Shown here: in pieces, positions 22,410 to 34,239 of the stretch
How positions within the stretch are numbered: position 1 is the first letter of the stretch
Layout: each line of letters starts with the position of its first letter
Assembly: GCA_948567375.1 (NCBI GenBank)
Contig: OX419759.1
Coordinates: 61,532,593 to 61,596,592, forward strand
Length of the DNA stretch: 64,000 nucleotides
Source of the DNA: Lunularia cruciata
Lineage: Eukaryota > Streptophyta > Marchantiopsida > Lunulariales > Lunulariaceae
Reading direction: 5' to 3'
Program-made: the position numbers and the translations under genes
Notes under the pieces: model-generated
The model's database searches: none
Seen by the model: the letters and a program-made list of their open reading frames with translations, nothing else
Told to the model about the DNA's origin: nothing

Positions 22410-23589
22410 TTACTACTTGTAGGAAAGTCTGGTACTATTGATCTCGTATGACCATGAACGTCATGATGTGAACAAGGATATCAATATATATGAGTGTCTC
22501 AATAATTGTAATTTAGAATCTAGTCATACAGGATGAAGATAGGGAGATGATCTTCCTGCAGCAGGTACATTCCTAGTAAGGGCTCGCAGTGCATGGCCCG
22601 CAGCCCAAACCAAATTACAATCGAGGCCGTGTAGGGTCGTATTAAACACGTTGGTTAGTTGCTCTATAGATACTAGTAAATTTTACCAACTAATACTTCC
22701 ATTTTAAGTATTTGGGCCTTGTACGTACCCTGTTATCGTCGGCCCCTGGTGTAAGCCAGGAGCCATTTTCCAAGGCAAAGTAACCCTTATTACAAATAAA
22801 CCATAACATTTAAGAGTCACTTGGATTGAATTTGGAATGAGTGCAATTGATTTTGATTTCTCTTTTTGTAGTGCTAGGTGTGGTGGTATTACACTCTTTT
22901 TTGAATGACTTTGCCCAAGAGGTTTAACAAAAATGATAGATGGTCTTTGTGACATTTTATCTTGTTTTTAGTCATCTTTAACTCATATGCTTGAGGTTCA
23001 ATTGGTTCTTACAAAAATATTACAAATTCTAACAACACTTGGTTGTTACATTTTAAGCACTATTGTTGAGAATACACTCCTTGGAGTGATTAGAAGCAAG
23101 ATAGCATGACGCCATGAATGTCATCAAGTACCAAGAGATATTCAAAATCCTCATGAGTGGAGGTTCTTCTTGAGAAACCAAAAGAAAGAAGATGAAGGAC
23201 TTTTTGTATGAGATAGAGGAGCTCAAGAGTAAGTTGACCAATCTTGAGAGAAGATAGTGAATGGTAGTAAACTAGATGCTTGGCGTCTATCTTTAAATAA
23301 AGGGGAAGTTGGGTTTAAGAATGTCAAACATAAGCTACTTCTACCTTCTCTTTCCTGACTAGTATTCCACCAACTAGTGTTGTCTGTCAATGGTTTGTGG
23401 TTGAAAAGAAAGATACGCAACAAAATTCCAACAAGGGAGATATTTCAGAGAAGTGCATGCAAGTCTTCTTTGGAATTGGGAAGTTGGAGAGAGATCCTCC
23501 TCATTGATCTCCACTGAGCTCTTTGTTGAGCTTTTCATAGAATAGTCTAAACATGAACTATCTTTTGGAGAAGAGAGTAGACCTCCAAC
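22410..23589. other. Spacer with a small GC-richer patch
   Basis: No gene recognised. Positions about 22545-22665 are clearly more GC-rich than their surroundings. This stretch may hold the leader of element E, whose 5' LTR I could not find. Confidence 0.35.
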
Positions 23590-24406
23590 GTGACAGACCT
23601 TAAAGATAACTCAAGGATATCATCCAAGGACAAGTACAAAACAAAAGGTTTGCCACATCTTGTGCTTGCTTACAATCTATTCAATCACTCTCAAACAAAG
23701 GCTGGTCTTGATTGTACCTTATTATATTTAGCCATGGAAAATCATGCTCCCTTCACACTACAAAACTATAAAAAGCTTAAGGAGAAGGATGAGGAGGAAG
23801 ATGTTGAAAATTTCCTAAGAGAATTCAAAGCAATTTCAGTTGCCAATAAAGAAGATGTAGATGTTGATCATTTATGGATATTTTGAAACCTATTGAGGAA
23901 TAAGGCCAAAAATTGGTATATAAATGTCAGCTTGCCAACATCCAAAAAATGTAGTCAATTGGCCAACAATTTGTTGTCAGTTCTTGAATCATTTCCTTGA
24001 GTTGGACTACAAACCAAATTCTTTTGCCTCACTCAATAGTCTAGAATGGAAGCAAAATGAGAAACTATTAGACTACACATAGAAGTTTGAAGGTCTTTTG
24101 AGCAGAGTACTAGGTAGAGGTGCCACTTTAAGATACTCAATTGCTCAACCAATGGCATGGTTCTTGGGAGGATTACAAGTAGAACTTCATGTTTTAACCA
24201 AGGAATGAGAACATGATAAGTTGTCAAAGGTGATGAAGTGAGCAGAATTGTACAAATCTGCCAAACTGAATCCTAAAGGAAGGTTTACTCATGGATGGAC
24301 ACTCAGGAATTCCAAGAAGGGACTAAAAATATCATAATCATCATCCTTGGAATCATCTGGTGTATCTTCCTTGTCAAAATCCTTGTCTTCTAAAGATGAC
24401 CAAGAA
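23590..24406 (+). pseudogene. Gag of element E, first part
   Basis: Well-preserved gag start: KTKGLPHLVLAYNLFNHSQ, MENHAPFTLQNYKKLKEKD, VENFLREFKAISVANKED, and after a stop NLLRNKAKNWYINV (tryptophan-containing core) and a glutamine/leucine-rich helix. Homology ends where D inserted and resumes at 30749. Confidence 0.7.
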
Positions 24407-24870
24407 TATATTAATATGGAGTTAGTAGATGAGTTAGAAGAGGCTAATAAGTTAGTAAAATTAGCCAAATATAGTTAGGAATTCTAAGAATATCTAGACA
24501 TATCTAGTAAGCTTTTTAGTACAATATTCTAGAAGTACCTAAGAAGCTTTTTGGTGGAAGCTTTTAAGTACCTTCCAAGGATTGGGTAACTTGCATACTA
24601 AGTTAACAATTAGCTTAGCATGTATATCAATTAGGTAGTTCTTAGAATGAAGCTTTCATGGAAGCTTCTTGAGACGCTTATCTTGCACTTCAAGAAGGTA
24701 TCTTTGAGAAGTAAGCTTCCTTGGAAAATTCTCAATAGCCTTATATTTTTCACTGTAATTACCAAAGCCCAAGCTCATGCTAGGCATTTGGAGTTTCCAT
24801 CACTTGAATATTTCCAATGTGACTTCCATTTTATATTCCATCCTCCTATTTCACTCCTTGGTCTTTTACA
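24407..24870 (+). repeat. 5' LTR of element D
   Basis: 464 bp, starting TATATTAATATGGAG (TG mutated to TA) and ending GGTCTTTTACA. Carries GAAGCTTTC/GAAGCTTC palindromes like the other S LTRs. Confidence 0.88.
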
Positions 24871-24871
24871 T

Positions 24872-24883
24872 TGGTATTAGAGT
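24872..24883 (+). promoter_or_regulatory. Primer-binding site, element D
   Basis: TGGTATTAGAGT, two transitions from the initiator-Met PBS, one base after the LTR. Confidence 0.85.
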
Positions 24884-24961
24884 ACAAATAAGATAATAGA
24901 ATCTATGGACCATCAAATCCAATTCCTCCAAACCATTGGGATTTTTGTGTCCATGTACTAC

Positions 24962-25496
24962 TATAACATTTCAAGGACCAAAGAAACCACAAAATAAATA
25001 TAAGAGAAATGTAAAGTTTCATTCTTCAATGTTTTGATGCACCAAAGGAGCACCTTGTCTTTGATATATAACAAAGAAAATCCCTACAAAGTGAGCTACA
25101 CCCTTAGATTAGATATACAGATTGCTGATATGTTGATCCTTGTCTTGTTTGGTTAATCAACCAAGTTTGACCAAAGAGAATCTTTTTGTAAGAAGCTCAG
25201 AATAGCATAGATGAAGTATCATTGGAAAGGTCTTGATGAGACAAAAAAGGGGAAAAAGACAATGCATGTTCTTCCAAAGGGGAGAAAAATCTATTTTTTG
25301 AGGCTTATTTTTTTTTGTTTAGGCCTCCAAAATTGGCTACAAAGTTTTGAGGGTATTTTTTGCCTCTACTCTATTAGCATAAGTATCTTTTGGTGACACC
25401 TCTATCTATCTATTCAGACTATTGTATATAACATCCATAAAGATATTACTAAGCCAATTTCCACTTCTAGATAATTGTTTAGCTAACGGTATTACA
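24962..25496 (-). mobile_element. Solo LTR, family Z (Z5), in the leader of D
   Basis: 535 bp in minus orientation with a perfect target duplication ACTAC (24957-24961 and 25497-25501). The outer TG is mutated to TA. Homologous to Z3 throughout. Confidence 0.9.
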
Positions 25497-25699
25497 ACTA
25501 CCAAAGCATCATTGCACCTAATTCAATATTTCATGTTTTGGGCAAAATTTTCTAAATATGATCAACTTGTTTGAGGAACCATTGATCCTTTTAATTGTCA
25601 TGCTTTAGGATTTATTTTAATATGATCAACTTGTATGAAGAACCATTGATCTGGTCATTTGTAATATATGGAGACTAGTAGATGTGCTACAAAGATTGA

Positions 25700-26550
25700 G
25701 TGTGGTTTCTTAAACTTAACCCATTTGAAGGTAAGAATTTACCAAGTGCAATGAAGAACTTTGTATTTGATTGTGACTAGTACTCTAAAGCCACAAATCT
25801 TTTAGAAGATAAAAAAAAATCCTTTGGCTTCAAGTCAATTAGATGAAATTGCAAAATTGTGATGGCAATTTTGGATAGATCTACTTAACAAAAATTTATT
25901 GTGCCAATTTTCACATAGTAGGATTTCCCAAGTGTAATCATTAAGAAGTTCCAAGCTGTAAATGGTGCATGACTTGCAAGAGATAGATTGGCAAAGTTGA
26001 GGTTGGATAGCTCTATGCAAAGTTACATCTCTCAATTCTAGAACACCATGATTTTGGATATACACAAAGGCAAAGCCTTTAATTAATTTATGAGAGACTT
26101 GGAAATTAAGCACCAAATTAGAAGTAAAAATATGCAAACCCAATCATTTAGAAGAAGCCATGTAGATGGTTGAGCGCTTTGACTCCTTGGCTACCACAAC
26201 TTGGTCTTGACCTAGACCTCTACAAAACCTATGAAAGCACCAAGCGTGGTTAGACTAGTTGGCACGAATGGGGATTGATGCTATCCAACATAGACCACTT
26301 GGTGTAGCATATCAACAATGGTTGTAATAAAATAGTGTTTACTTTTATTATCACCAATTTGGGCATTGCATTGATGAATGTCAATTCCACAATGGATGAC
26401 CTTGAGTAGTTTCCCAAATGGAGTTTGTGGAGTGTGATGATTAGGGAAATGAAGAATCCTAGTAGGAGGTATCAAACCACTTACTTGGAACTTGACTTGT
26501 TCCAACGGGATTGAAGGCTCAACTTATACAGATTTGATTCATTTGCAATG
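25700..26550 (+). pseudogene. Gag of element D
   Basis: Decayed gag. The C-terminal core (EEAM*MVERFDSLATTTW near 26150-26210) aligns with the other S gags. In the zinc knuckle at 26340-26381 both N-terminal cysteines have become tyrosines (Y-F-Y-Y-H-Q-F-G-H-C-I-D-E-C), each a single G-to-A change. QMEFVECDD follows. Confidence 0.78.
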
Positions 26551-26900
26551 TGTCATTTGAGCTTGATAATAGAATTGGTAATCTTGGTAACCTTTGAATT
26601 TTGGTTGATTATGGGAGTCCATGCAATTATCAAAGTAAATAGACAGTCATATAAAACTAATGTCAAGTAGCAAATTAATGATTGTGGATAATAAAAAGGG
26701 ATCTATATTCCAAACCTCACAACTTATTGCATTCAAGATTGGAAATGAATATTCTTAGTACTCAAGATTTGTAGTTATTCCTTACACTACGATATCATCT
26801 TAGGTCGTCCTTGGCTTGAATGTCATAAAAATCAATTTGATTAGGCTCAATGATAAATTCAAGTATAACACCAAAGTAAGAATTACTAATTAGATTATTT
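26551..26900 (+). pseudogene. Protease of element D
   Basis: Active-site segment RILVDYGSP near 26590-26625 (D-Y-G where A, B and F have D-F-G) and LGRPWLECHKNQFD near 26795-26840 at the end of the fold. Several stops. Confidence 0.72.
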
Positions 26901-27394
26901 GGCACCTTTGAGTAAGACATCTTAGAGTAGTTAATCCTAAGATGAGATGTTTGTTAGTAAAATAATTTTAGAGCAAGCTTTGCAGGAAGATATTTCTATT
27001 TTGTAGTATAGATCAACCTGTTATGCAAAGGAAACTGGATGAAGATCAAAAGCCAATTGTTGATCAAATAGTTATAAAGTTTGTAGATGTGTTTTTAAAG
27101 GATCTTCCAAAGGGATTACCCTTTGATCAAAGTATACCTTTCAAGATCAAGCTATTACTAGGTAGGAATCTTACTAGTAAACCAATTTATTGACTCTCAC
27201 CAAATAAGCTAGTAGAACTTCAAATGACACTTAACAAGTTGTTAGAGAAAGATTTCACATGATATAGTATATCTCCTTAGAGCACACCAATACTCTTTAT
27301 ACAAAATAAGGATAGAGGAATTTGATTTTGTGTTAAGTTTTGTGGCCTTAATAAACAAATTTTGAAGAATCTATTGTCTCAAATTGATAAATTT

Positions 27395-27749
27395 CTATAT
27401 CTATTGTCTCAAATTGATAAATTTTTGGATCATTTAAATGGAGCAAGATACTTCTCCAAGTTGGATCTTGAAAGTGGACTTGGTAGATTCTCATTGATAA
27501 GGAAGATGTGCAAAATACAAATTTTGCACAAGGTATGGGCATTTTGAATGGAAATTTATACTTTTTATGGAAATCTATATCTATTGTCTCAAATTGATAA
27601 ATTTTTGGATCATTTAAATGGAGCAAGATACTTCTCCAAGTTGGATCTTGAAAGTGGACTTGGTAGATTCTCATTGATAAGGAAGATGTGCAAAATACAA
27701 ATTTTGCACAAGGTATGGGCATTTTGAATGGAAATTTATACTTTTTATG
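27395..27749. repeat. Exact 180-bp tandem duplication in RT of D
   Basis: Two copies with 180-bp period, identical over about 175 bp. A 30-bp unit (ATTGTCTCAAATTGATAAAT core) is also repeated just upstream (about 27370-27425). Identity implies a recent event or an assembly artefact. Confidence 0.93.
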
Positions 27750-27765
27750 CTCATTTATGCTCCAA

Positions 27766-28029
27766 GAGTTTTCATGGATAAAACTTATCAAGTGTTGGAA
27801 GGGCTATTTGATAAAAAGGTGGTGTTCTTCTTGGATGATATTTTAATTTATAATAAGATGAAGGAAAAATACAAGAACCATGTATGAGAAGTCTTTGAGA
27901 GTTTTCATGGATAAAATGTATGAAGTGTTGGAAGGGCTCTTTGATAGATAGATGGTGGTGTTCTTGGAAGATATTTTAATTTATAATAAGATGAAGGTAA
28001 AACACAAGAACCATTTTTGAGAAGTCTTA
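27766..28029. repeat. Imperfect 133-bp tandem duplication of the RT catalytic box
   Basis: Copies 27766-27898 and 27899-28029, clearly homologous but with scattered differences, so older than the neighbouring 180-bp duplication. Confidence 0.85.
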
Positions 28030-28275
28030 AGACAACTATGCAAGTGAAAGTTCTATTACAAGAAGTTGATGTGTACTTTTGCATAAATAGATTACCTTCT
28101 TGGGTCATTAGGTCTCAATGGAGAGGATCAAGATGGAACAGGAGAAAATCAAGGCATTAACAATTGGTGTACTCTTAAGGATACCATAGACTTTTGGGTA
28201 TTTAATATATATGCCAGTTTTTATTTATAGTTCAACTATTATTATGGGCATGTGGTTGCACCATAAAGCAATCTC

Positions 28276-28770
28276 TTGGAGAAAACATCAAACTTTGAAT
28301 GGACCTTAAAGCACAAAGAAGCATTTCAAGAAATTGAAGCAAATGGTGTCCTCATGTCCACCCTCCAACCATATGATCCTCAACTACCTTGTGTGGTTGA
28401 TTTTGATGCTTCTCACTTTGCTATTAGAGGTGTGTTGCAATGGGATTTTCCAAATGGATTACATCCAATTGCCTTTGTGTCTCGTTGACTAAACACAAAA
28501 GAAAGAAATTACTTTGCTTGGGATCAAGAACCACTTGCAATGGTATATCACATAAAGGTATAAAGACATTATGTTTTGGAGAAACAAGTGATCATGCAAA
28601 CAAGTCACAAACTTTTGCTTAGACCTTACATTTGGAACACATAAAGAATCAACATTATTGATGTGAGGAACAACTATAGTTGTTTGACATCAAGCTTGAG
28701 TACAAACCAAACAAGTTCCAAGTCATCCTTCATGCACCATCATGACAACCTGATTTGGAAATTCTTCCTA
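28276..28770 (+). pseudogene. RNase H of element D
   Basis: EKTSNFEWTLKHKEAFQE, then LQPYDPQLPCVVDFDASHFA, where the first catalytic aspartate of D-F-D-A-S is kept, then PNGLHPIAFVSR (28276-28488). The frame then shifts: ERNYFAWDQEPLAMVYHIK, and later YKPNKFQVILHAPS near 28700. Confidence 0.87.
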
Positions 28771-28899
28771 AATTTCCCATGATAGTGATAATCATCATGG
28801 TGTCAACCAACTCAAAGGTAAACATAGTGTTCAAGACTTCTTTACAATAGGAACCCTTCTTGTAGCTAATGAAAAGTCATCTTTTATCACAAAATAAGG

Positions 28900-29990
28900 A
28901 ATAAAACACTTATTCCTTCAAGGATGCACTTTTTTTATGAGGATTGTATCTATGTTCCAACGATGGATGATCTCCAATTTGTGTGGCTTCAAGAAGCCCA
29001 TGACTTACAAATTGTTGGCCATATTAGTGTGTACAAAACCTTGAGTACCTTTTAACATCAATGGTTGTGACTAAACATAGAATGAGAAGTTTCAACCTTT
29101 GTCCAATTTGTGAGAGTTTCCAAGGCAACAAGATTAGTACCTAGGAACTAGGTGAACTTCTTCAACCATTTGCCATTCCAACTACCTAATGGAACATGTA
29201 AGTCTTGAAATCTTGCCCAAGATAGATGAAGGTCATTTGGCCATTATGGTGTTTGTTGATAAACTTAAATTTTCTTGGAGCCTACCATGGATGCTTAAAT
29301 GCTAGCCAAGATTTACTCTAACACTATGTTCAAGCACCATCAGATGTCAAGGGTTCTTATCTCTAATTGTGATCCTCAATTCATTGGTAAAGTTTGGGAA
29401 GTGTTCTTCAAGCTACTTGGCACCAAGCTTGCTTTGTCTACAACCTACCATCCTCAAACTAATGGGCACACCAAACATGAAAATTTCACCTTGAAAGATA
29501 TATTTTATCCCTTTGCTAATGTTCACTACATCAATCGAGATACTTGTCTTGTAGTTGCTAAGTTTGCCTACAATAATTCAAAGTAGGCAAGCACTAAGTT
29601 CTCTCCATTCTTTCTTAATTTTGGGCAAGATCTACTTGTTACAAATTTCATTCTTGCTCCCTTGCCATCTCATGTTCCTCATACTTCCACCTTCTTGTTG
29701 ATGTTATCTAAACCTTTACACCAATCCAAGTCTCATCTTCTTGTTGCTCAAAATTGGCAAAAGAAATATGTCAATTAGTATTATTGTGATCTCACTTTTC
29801 AACTAAGAAATAAGGTCATTCTTTTCTCCAATGACCTTCCTCTCCCACTTGACACCCAAGTTTGTAAACTTGATCTTAATTGGATAGGTCCATTTGAGAT
29901 TACTCAAATCATTCTTTCATTGCCTATTGACTTGCCTTTCCTAGTCATATGCAGATCCATCATTTCATCCATGTTCCAAACTTAAAACTC
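28900..29990 (+). pseudogene. Integrase of element D
   Basis: Zinc part degraded (VWLQEAHDLQIVGHI-like near 28980-29030). The core is recognisable: VLISNCDPQFIGKVWEVFFKLLG near 29352-29420, then TTYHPQTNGHTKHENFTLKD near 29440-29500, then VAKFAYNNSK near 29560. The C-terminal domain continues to about 29990 (LGPFEITQI-like near 29890). Confidence 0.85.
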
Positions 29991-30059
29991 TTCGTTTCCA
30001 ATCCATCTTTCTTTTCTACTTGTGTTTAACCTCCTCCTCCTCTCATCTTTATCAACAAT

Positions 30060-30240
30060 AATGAGGAATCCAAAGTTAATTATATCCTTATACGTCAAAA
30101 CATCCAAAATCCAATGTTGCTATCAAGGATAGATTGAATATAAGATCTTTAGGAAAATGTATAATCTCCATGATAGCTACATAGGAGACTCTTTCTCATC
30201 ACCAAAATTCACAAATGGCTAGGTAAGATTTTGAAAATTC
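30060..30240 (+). pseudogene. Degraded chromodomain of element D
   Basis: EESKVNYILIRQNIQN, then after shifts SIATXETLSHHQN. It corresponds position by position to the clearer chromodomains of C and F. Confidence 0.55.
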
Positions 30241-30280
30241 CATGGCAATGAGGACATCACCAACTAGTGGTGGGAAAATG

Positions 30281-30748
30281 TGTAATAATATGGAGATAGT
30301 ACTTGAGTTAGCAAAGGCTAATAAGTTAGTAAAATGAGCCAAATATATTTAGGAATTTTAAGAATATCTAGAAGTATCTAGTAAGCTTCATGGTAAGATG
30401 TTCTAGAACCACCTAAGAATCTTCTTAGAAGGAAGCTTTTGAGTACCTTCCAAGGATTGGGTAACTTCCACACCAAGTTAAGGGCTAGCTTACCTTGTAT
30501 GCCAAGTAGATGGTTCCTAGAATGAGACTTTTGTAGAAGCTTCTTGTGTAGCTTAACTTGCATTCCAAAAAGGTAAATTTGAGAAGGAAGCTTCCTTGGA
30601 AACTTCTCAAGCACCTTGTATTGCTTCACTATATATACCAAAGCTCAAGCTCATGGTAGGGATTTGGAATTTCCCTCACTTGAGCATTTCCAATATGACT
30701 TCTATTTTAATATTTCATTCTCCTATTTCTCTCCTCAATATTTTTACA
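30281..30748 (+). repeat. 3' LTR of element D
   Basis: 468 bp, TGTAATAATATGGAG...ATTTTTACA. The GAAGCTTCC palindrome array near 30520-30605 lies just upstream of a TATA box (TATATATAC near 30630). Confidence 0.92.
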
Positions 30749-31500
30749 AAGAATGACCAAAAGAACAAAGGAGACACAACCATCATACGGCACAAGCCAC
30801 TCTTGAAGCTTTTGCACAATTGGAAACAAAGTTGGAAGAACTTATCAATGAATTTTTTGACTTCAAAGTACAAGTTGTTGGAGTGAGTAAAAGACATAAA
30901 CCTCCTTTGTACACCCGCTACAATAATTGGTGCTCAATATGTGGAAAGACAAGACATGCTAACATTGAGTGCATGAGTAATTGTCCTTCTTCCTCAATAC
31001 AAGTGGAATGGACTCTTGCATGGGGAGTAACAAGAGTAATATATGGAAGAGGATGACCATATATTTGTGGTGAAAAATCTTGCTTCAAGACACCCCCAAC
31101 ACCAACATTCATAGACCCTTAATTTTCACCAAGAGAATTGCTACTAATAAGCTATAACAAAGTGTTTTTCACCATGAAAAAATACTACTCCTAACTTGCA
31201 TTACAATTGTAGAGCACTTAGACACTAGTTAACCAATTGTCCTAAGCTCCATAAGCACATACATTATGTCCTATTGCGTGGGAATTGTAAAGCATCAAGG
31301 TATGTACAAGCTAATTATCCCTACCCACCACTACCAAAACCTCCAATGCAATTTATAAGCATACCCCAAAAAGCTAAAGAAGATGTAGATGACCACCATG
31401 TCACTTTAAAGGATCTTAAGGAAAGAGATTCTCTTCTTGTTGACAAGGATGGATGGCAAGAATTGGAGGTAAAATAAGTAGATACTTGTACACAAAAGCA
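30749..31500 (+). pseudogene. Gag of element E, second part, with intact zinc knuckle
   Basis: Continues the gag interrupted by D. A helix (QLETKLEELINEFFDFKVQ) is followed by an intact CCHC knuckle at 30931-30972 (C-S-I-C-G-K-T-R-H-A-N-I-E-C). A proline-rich segment (YPYPPLPKPPMQF, about 31318-31356) and a charged region (31370-31480) complete it. Confidence 0.75.
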
Positions 31501-32182
31501 AGAAATGAGTGGCTTGTCTCCATTAGAATCAAGTGATTCTCCTAAACCAAAGTTGAAGAGTGTGCATCCTAAGAAATTCATGTATAAAAGGGAGTTGAAA
31601 ATCTTGGTTAAGATCAAATGAAGGGAGAACCAACAACTATAGGAAGAAGATCGTGTGCAAGAGGAAGCCAAAGAGGCACAAGCAGTTAGTAGAACTACTT
31701 TTGAGCCCCCTTAAGATATACACAAAGAAGTTCAAAATATCCATGAAGAAGAAATCCAAAAGGAAAAAGCATCAAAATTGATAGCCATGGTAGGATGAAA
31801 TCAACACCCTAGAATAACCACACTCAAATTCCACCAAAGCACTTCATCAAGTGGGGATAGTAATAGAGAATCCAGCCACAAGCCATTGATAGCTCAGATC
31901 TCCTCTCCAACCACAACCATGGCTCCAATGCTCCTTCCATGATGATGACTTCATCTAAGAAGAAGATAACCTCTTATACACATATTGCACATGAGCCAAC
32001 AATATAAAGTGCTATCTCATGAGATTGACTCCAACAAAGAGCACACTAGAGAAGAAACAATGAAGAGCTAGTTTGGTATTAGGAATAATGCAATAGAACA
32101 TCATTGTAGACTTAGGATCCTCAAAAGTAGATGTAACTTTCAAAAAACTATGGGAGGACTATAAGTTGTATAAGAAGCAATT
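31501..32182 (+). pseudogene. Gag-protease linker of element E
   Basis: Charged, glutamate/lysine-rich, much degraded. VDLGSSKVDV near 32107-32136 resembles a retropepsin active site, but a better candidate lies after C. Homology continues across C at 38594. Confidence 0.4.
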
Positions 32183-32607
32183 TGTAAAAGATCAAGACCA
32201 AGGAGAGAAATAGGAGAATGGAAGATCACATTGGGACACTTGAATGTGGGAAAAATCCTAATGCCTAGCATGAGCTTTGGCTCTCATATTTATAGGGAGT
32301 ATACAAGGGTCTTGAGAAGCTTCTCAAGAAGCTTCCTTGGGTCACTTTCTTGGAGTGCAAGCCAAATCAACCAAGCAATTTCTCAAGAAGCTTCCTTCTT
32401 GAAGCTATCTACTTGGCATGCAAGTTTAACTGGTTGGAAGTTTCTTGAAGCTTCCTTCTAGGAAAATTTACTTGGAGTGCAAGCTAAGCTAGTGGGAAGC
32501 TTCCTAGGAAGCTTCCTAGATACTTCTAGGATATTCTATGCTAATTTGGCCTATTCAATACTTTGTTTGTCTTGACTAACTTTATTGTTAAACTCCATAT
32601 TGTTACA
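32183..32607 (-). repeat. 3' LTR of element C
   Basis: 425 bp, TGTAAAAGATC...CATATTGTTACA. Perfect alternating array GAA-gt-TTC-tt-GAA-gc-TTC at 32437-32454; TATA box in element sense near 32288-32295. Confidence 0.93.
32437..32454. promoter_or_regulatory. Candidate heat-shock element in 3' LTR of C
   Basis: Four contiguous alternating GAA/TTC units with 2-bp spacing; the counterpart in the 5' LTR is 38422-38439. Confidence 0.5.
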
Positions 32608-32649
32608 TATTCCCCCACTGCTAGTTGGTGATGTCCTCATAGCCAATGA

Positions 32650-32817
32650 AGCTTCAAATTCTTGGATGGCCAGTTGTGCATTCAGGAGATGAGAAAGAGG
32701 TTCCCATGAGGCATCATGGAGGGGATACCCTTTCCAAAGGACCTTGTACTCTATATGTTATCGACGGCCTTGTTGAATATGGCAATGCGCAAGGATACGA
32801 TCAACTTTGTACTCCTC
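32650..32817 (-). pseudogene. Chromodomain of element C integrase
   Basis: The minus strand reads EEYKVDRILAHCHIQQGRR, one stop, then IEYKVLWKGYPLHDASWEP and LSHLLNAQLAIQEFEA. A textbook chromodomain at the C-terminus of integrase, ending about 40 bp before the 3' LTR. Confidence 0.9.
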
Positions 32818-32999
32818 ATGATCATTGATAGGGATAGGAGGAGGAGGAGGTTGGACTCAATAAGAAAAAGAAGATGGATTAGGAACAAAGGGTTTCAACT
32901 TGGAAATATGAAAGATAGGATGGATGCGCATATGAAACGGCAAGGCAATTGATAAGCAACAAGAGAGATAATTTGGGTGACATCAAAGGGTCCTATCCA

Positions 33000-34200
33000 A
33001 TTAGGAGCAAGTTTACTAACTTGGGTATCAAGTGGGAGAAGGAGGTTAGTGACTGAGAGCATGACCTTATATCACCAACTTGAAAGCTAAGATCATGATG
33101 GTGATCCGCATATTATTTCTACCTATTTTGAGCAACAAGGAGATGAGATTTGGCTTGTTTGAGGGATTGGGAGATAGTGGTCAAGAAGGTGGAAATATGA
33201 GGGACATGAGAGGAAGGAGGAGCAAGAAGGGAATCTAGAACAAGTGGTCCTGGCCAAAATTGAGAAAGAAAGGAGAGAATTTGGTGCTTACCTGCTTAGG
33301 ATTATTGTATGCAAACTCCGCAATTGCAAGACGTTCATCCCAATTGGTATGGTAAATGTTGACAAAGGCACGAAGCATATCTTCTAAGGTGCAATTTACA
33401 TGTTCAGTTTGAAGATGATAGGCCATGGACAAAGCAAGCTTGGTTACAAGTATTTAGAAGAGTGCTTTCCAAAGCTTTCCAATGAAGCAAGGATCACGGT
33501 CATAGATGAGTACATGCGGCATCCCATGATGCTTGAATACATTTTTGAAGTAGATTTATGCCAAGGTTAGAGCATCCACAACATCAATTGTTGGTGTCAA
33601 ATGGATTTGCTTACTAAGCCTATTCAAAAACACCATAACTGTTGTGTGACCTTGTTTTGTCTTGGGCAAGAAGATGATGAGATCTAAGCTCATATGTTCC
33701 CAACAAGTATATGGAATAGGGAGTGATTGAAGGAGTCCACTTGGTTTCTAGTTATTGGCCTTTTTGCATTGGTAACACTCACATGATTGGACAAACTATC
33801 AAACATCTCATGCCATGTTCGGTCACCACCATTAGCATTGGAGGGTACCCGAGGTCTTGTCCATACCCATGTGACCAACAATTGGTAAATCATAAGCGTC
33901 TTGAAGGCGCACAAGTTGGAGATCACCTTTAGTGGGAATATAGATCTGGTCCTCATGGAAAAGAAGGCCTTCCTTGAAGAAGAAGGTGTTGTATTCCTTG
34001 TTGCATGCTGCAAGATGACCATGTACCATTTGGAAGAAGAGATCTTGTTGTAGAGTTGACCAAAACTTGTTTTGGACCTTGGAGTCAATTGACACCGACA
34101 TAATTACTGTTGTAATGAGAGATGACCATGTACCATTTGGAAGAAGAGATCTTGTTGTAGAGTTGACCAAAACTTGTTTTGAACCTTGGAGTCAATTGAC
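33000..34200 (-). pseudogene. Integrase of element C
   Basis: Zinc part near 33840-34130 (GHLAACNKEYNTFFFKEG, VRLQDAYDLPIVGHMGMDKT, with the second zinc histidine replaced by tyrosine). Core fragments near 33480-33700. Well-kept YHLQTEHVNCTLEDMLRAF and ERLAIAEFAYNNPKQVSTKF at 33235-33425. Broken by frameshifts and by the tandem duplication at 34014-34227. Confidence 0.87.
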
Positions 34201-34227
34201 ACCGACATAATTACTGTTGTAATGAGA
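34014..34227. repeat. 107-bp tandem duplication in element C
   Basis: Copies 34014-34120 and 34121-34227 differ at about one position by eye, so the duplication is recent compared with the decay of the element. Confidence 0.9.
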
Positions 34228-34239
34228 GGAAGAGATTTC

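Larger units (their letters stand above)
27030..28200 (+). pseudogene. Reverse transcriptase of element D with internal duplications
   Basis: N-terminal part [18 protein letters not shown]-like near 27100-27160, fingers region degraded. The palm segment HLNGARYFSKLDLESG occurs twice because of an exact 180-bp tandem duplication (27395-27749). The catalytic box FFLDDILIYNK (27817-27850) is repeated as VFLEDILIYNK (about 27955-27990) by a 133-bp imperfect duplication (27766-28029). Such a product could not fold as RT. Confidence 0.85.
24407..30748 (+). mobile_element. Complete S-family chromovirus copy D
   Basis: 5' LTR 24407-24870, PBS 24872-24883, gag, protease, RT, RNase H, integrase, degraded chromodomain, 3' LTR 30281-30748, with a perfect target duplication AAGAA (24402-24406 and 30749-30753). 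It carries a Z solo LTR just after the PBS and two tandem duplications in RT. The only S copy here in plus orientation. Confidence 0.94.

Noticed and set aside
27348-27791. 147-codon minus-strand frame containing a repeated protein segment
   Set aside because: It is the antisense shadow of the exact 180-bp duplication in the plus-strand RT of element D.
32101-32140. Protease active site of element E at VDLGSSKVDV
   Set aside because: A second D-L-G-S site near 38736 is followed by the conserved remainder of the fold, so this one is probably fortuitous.
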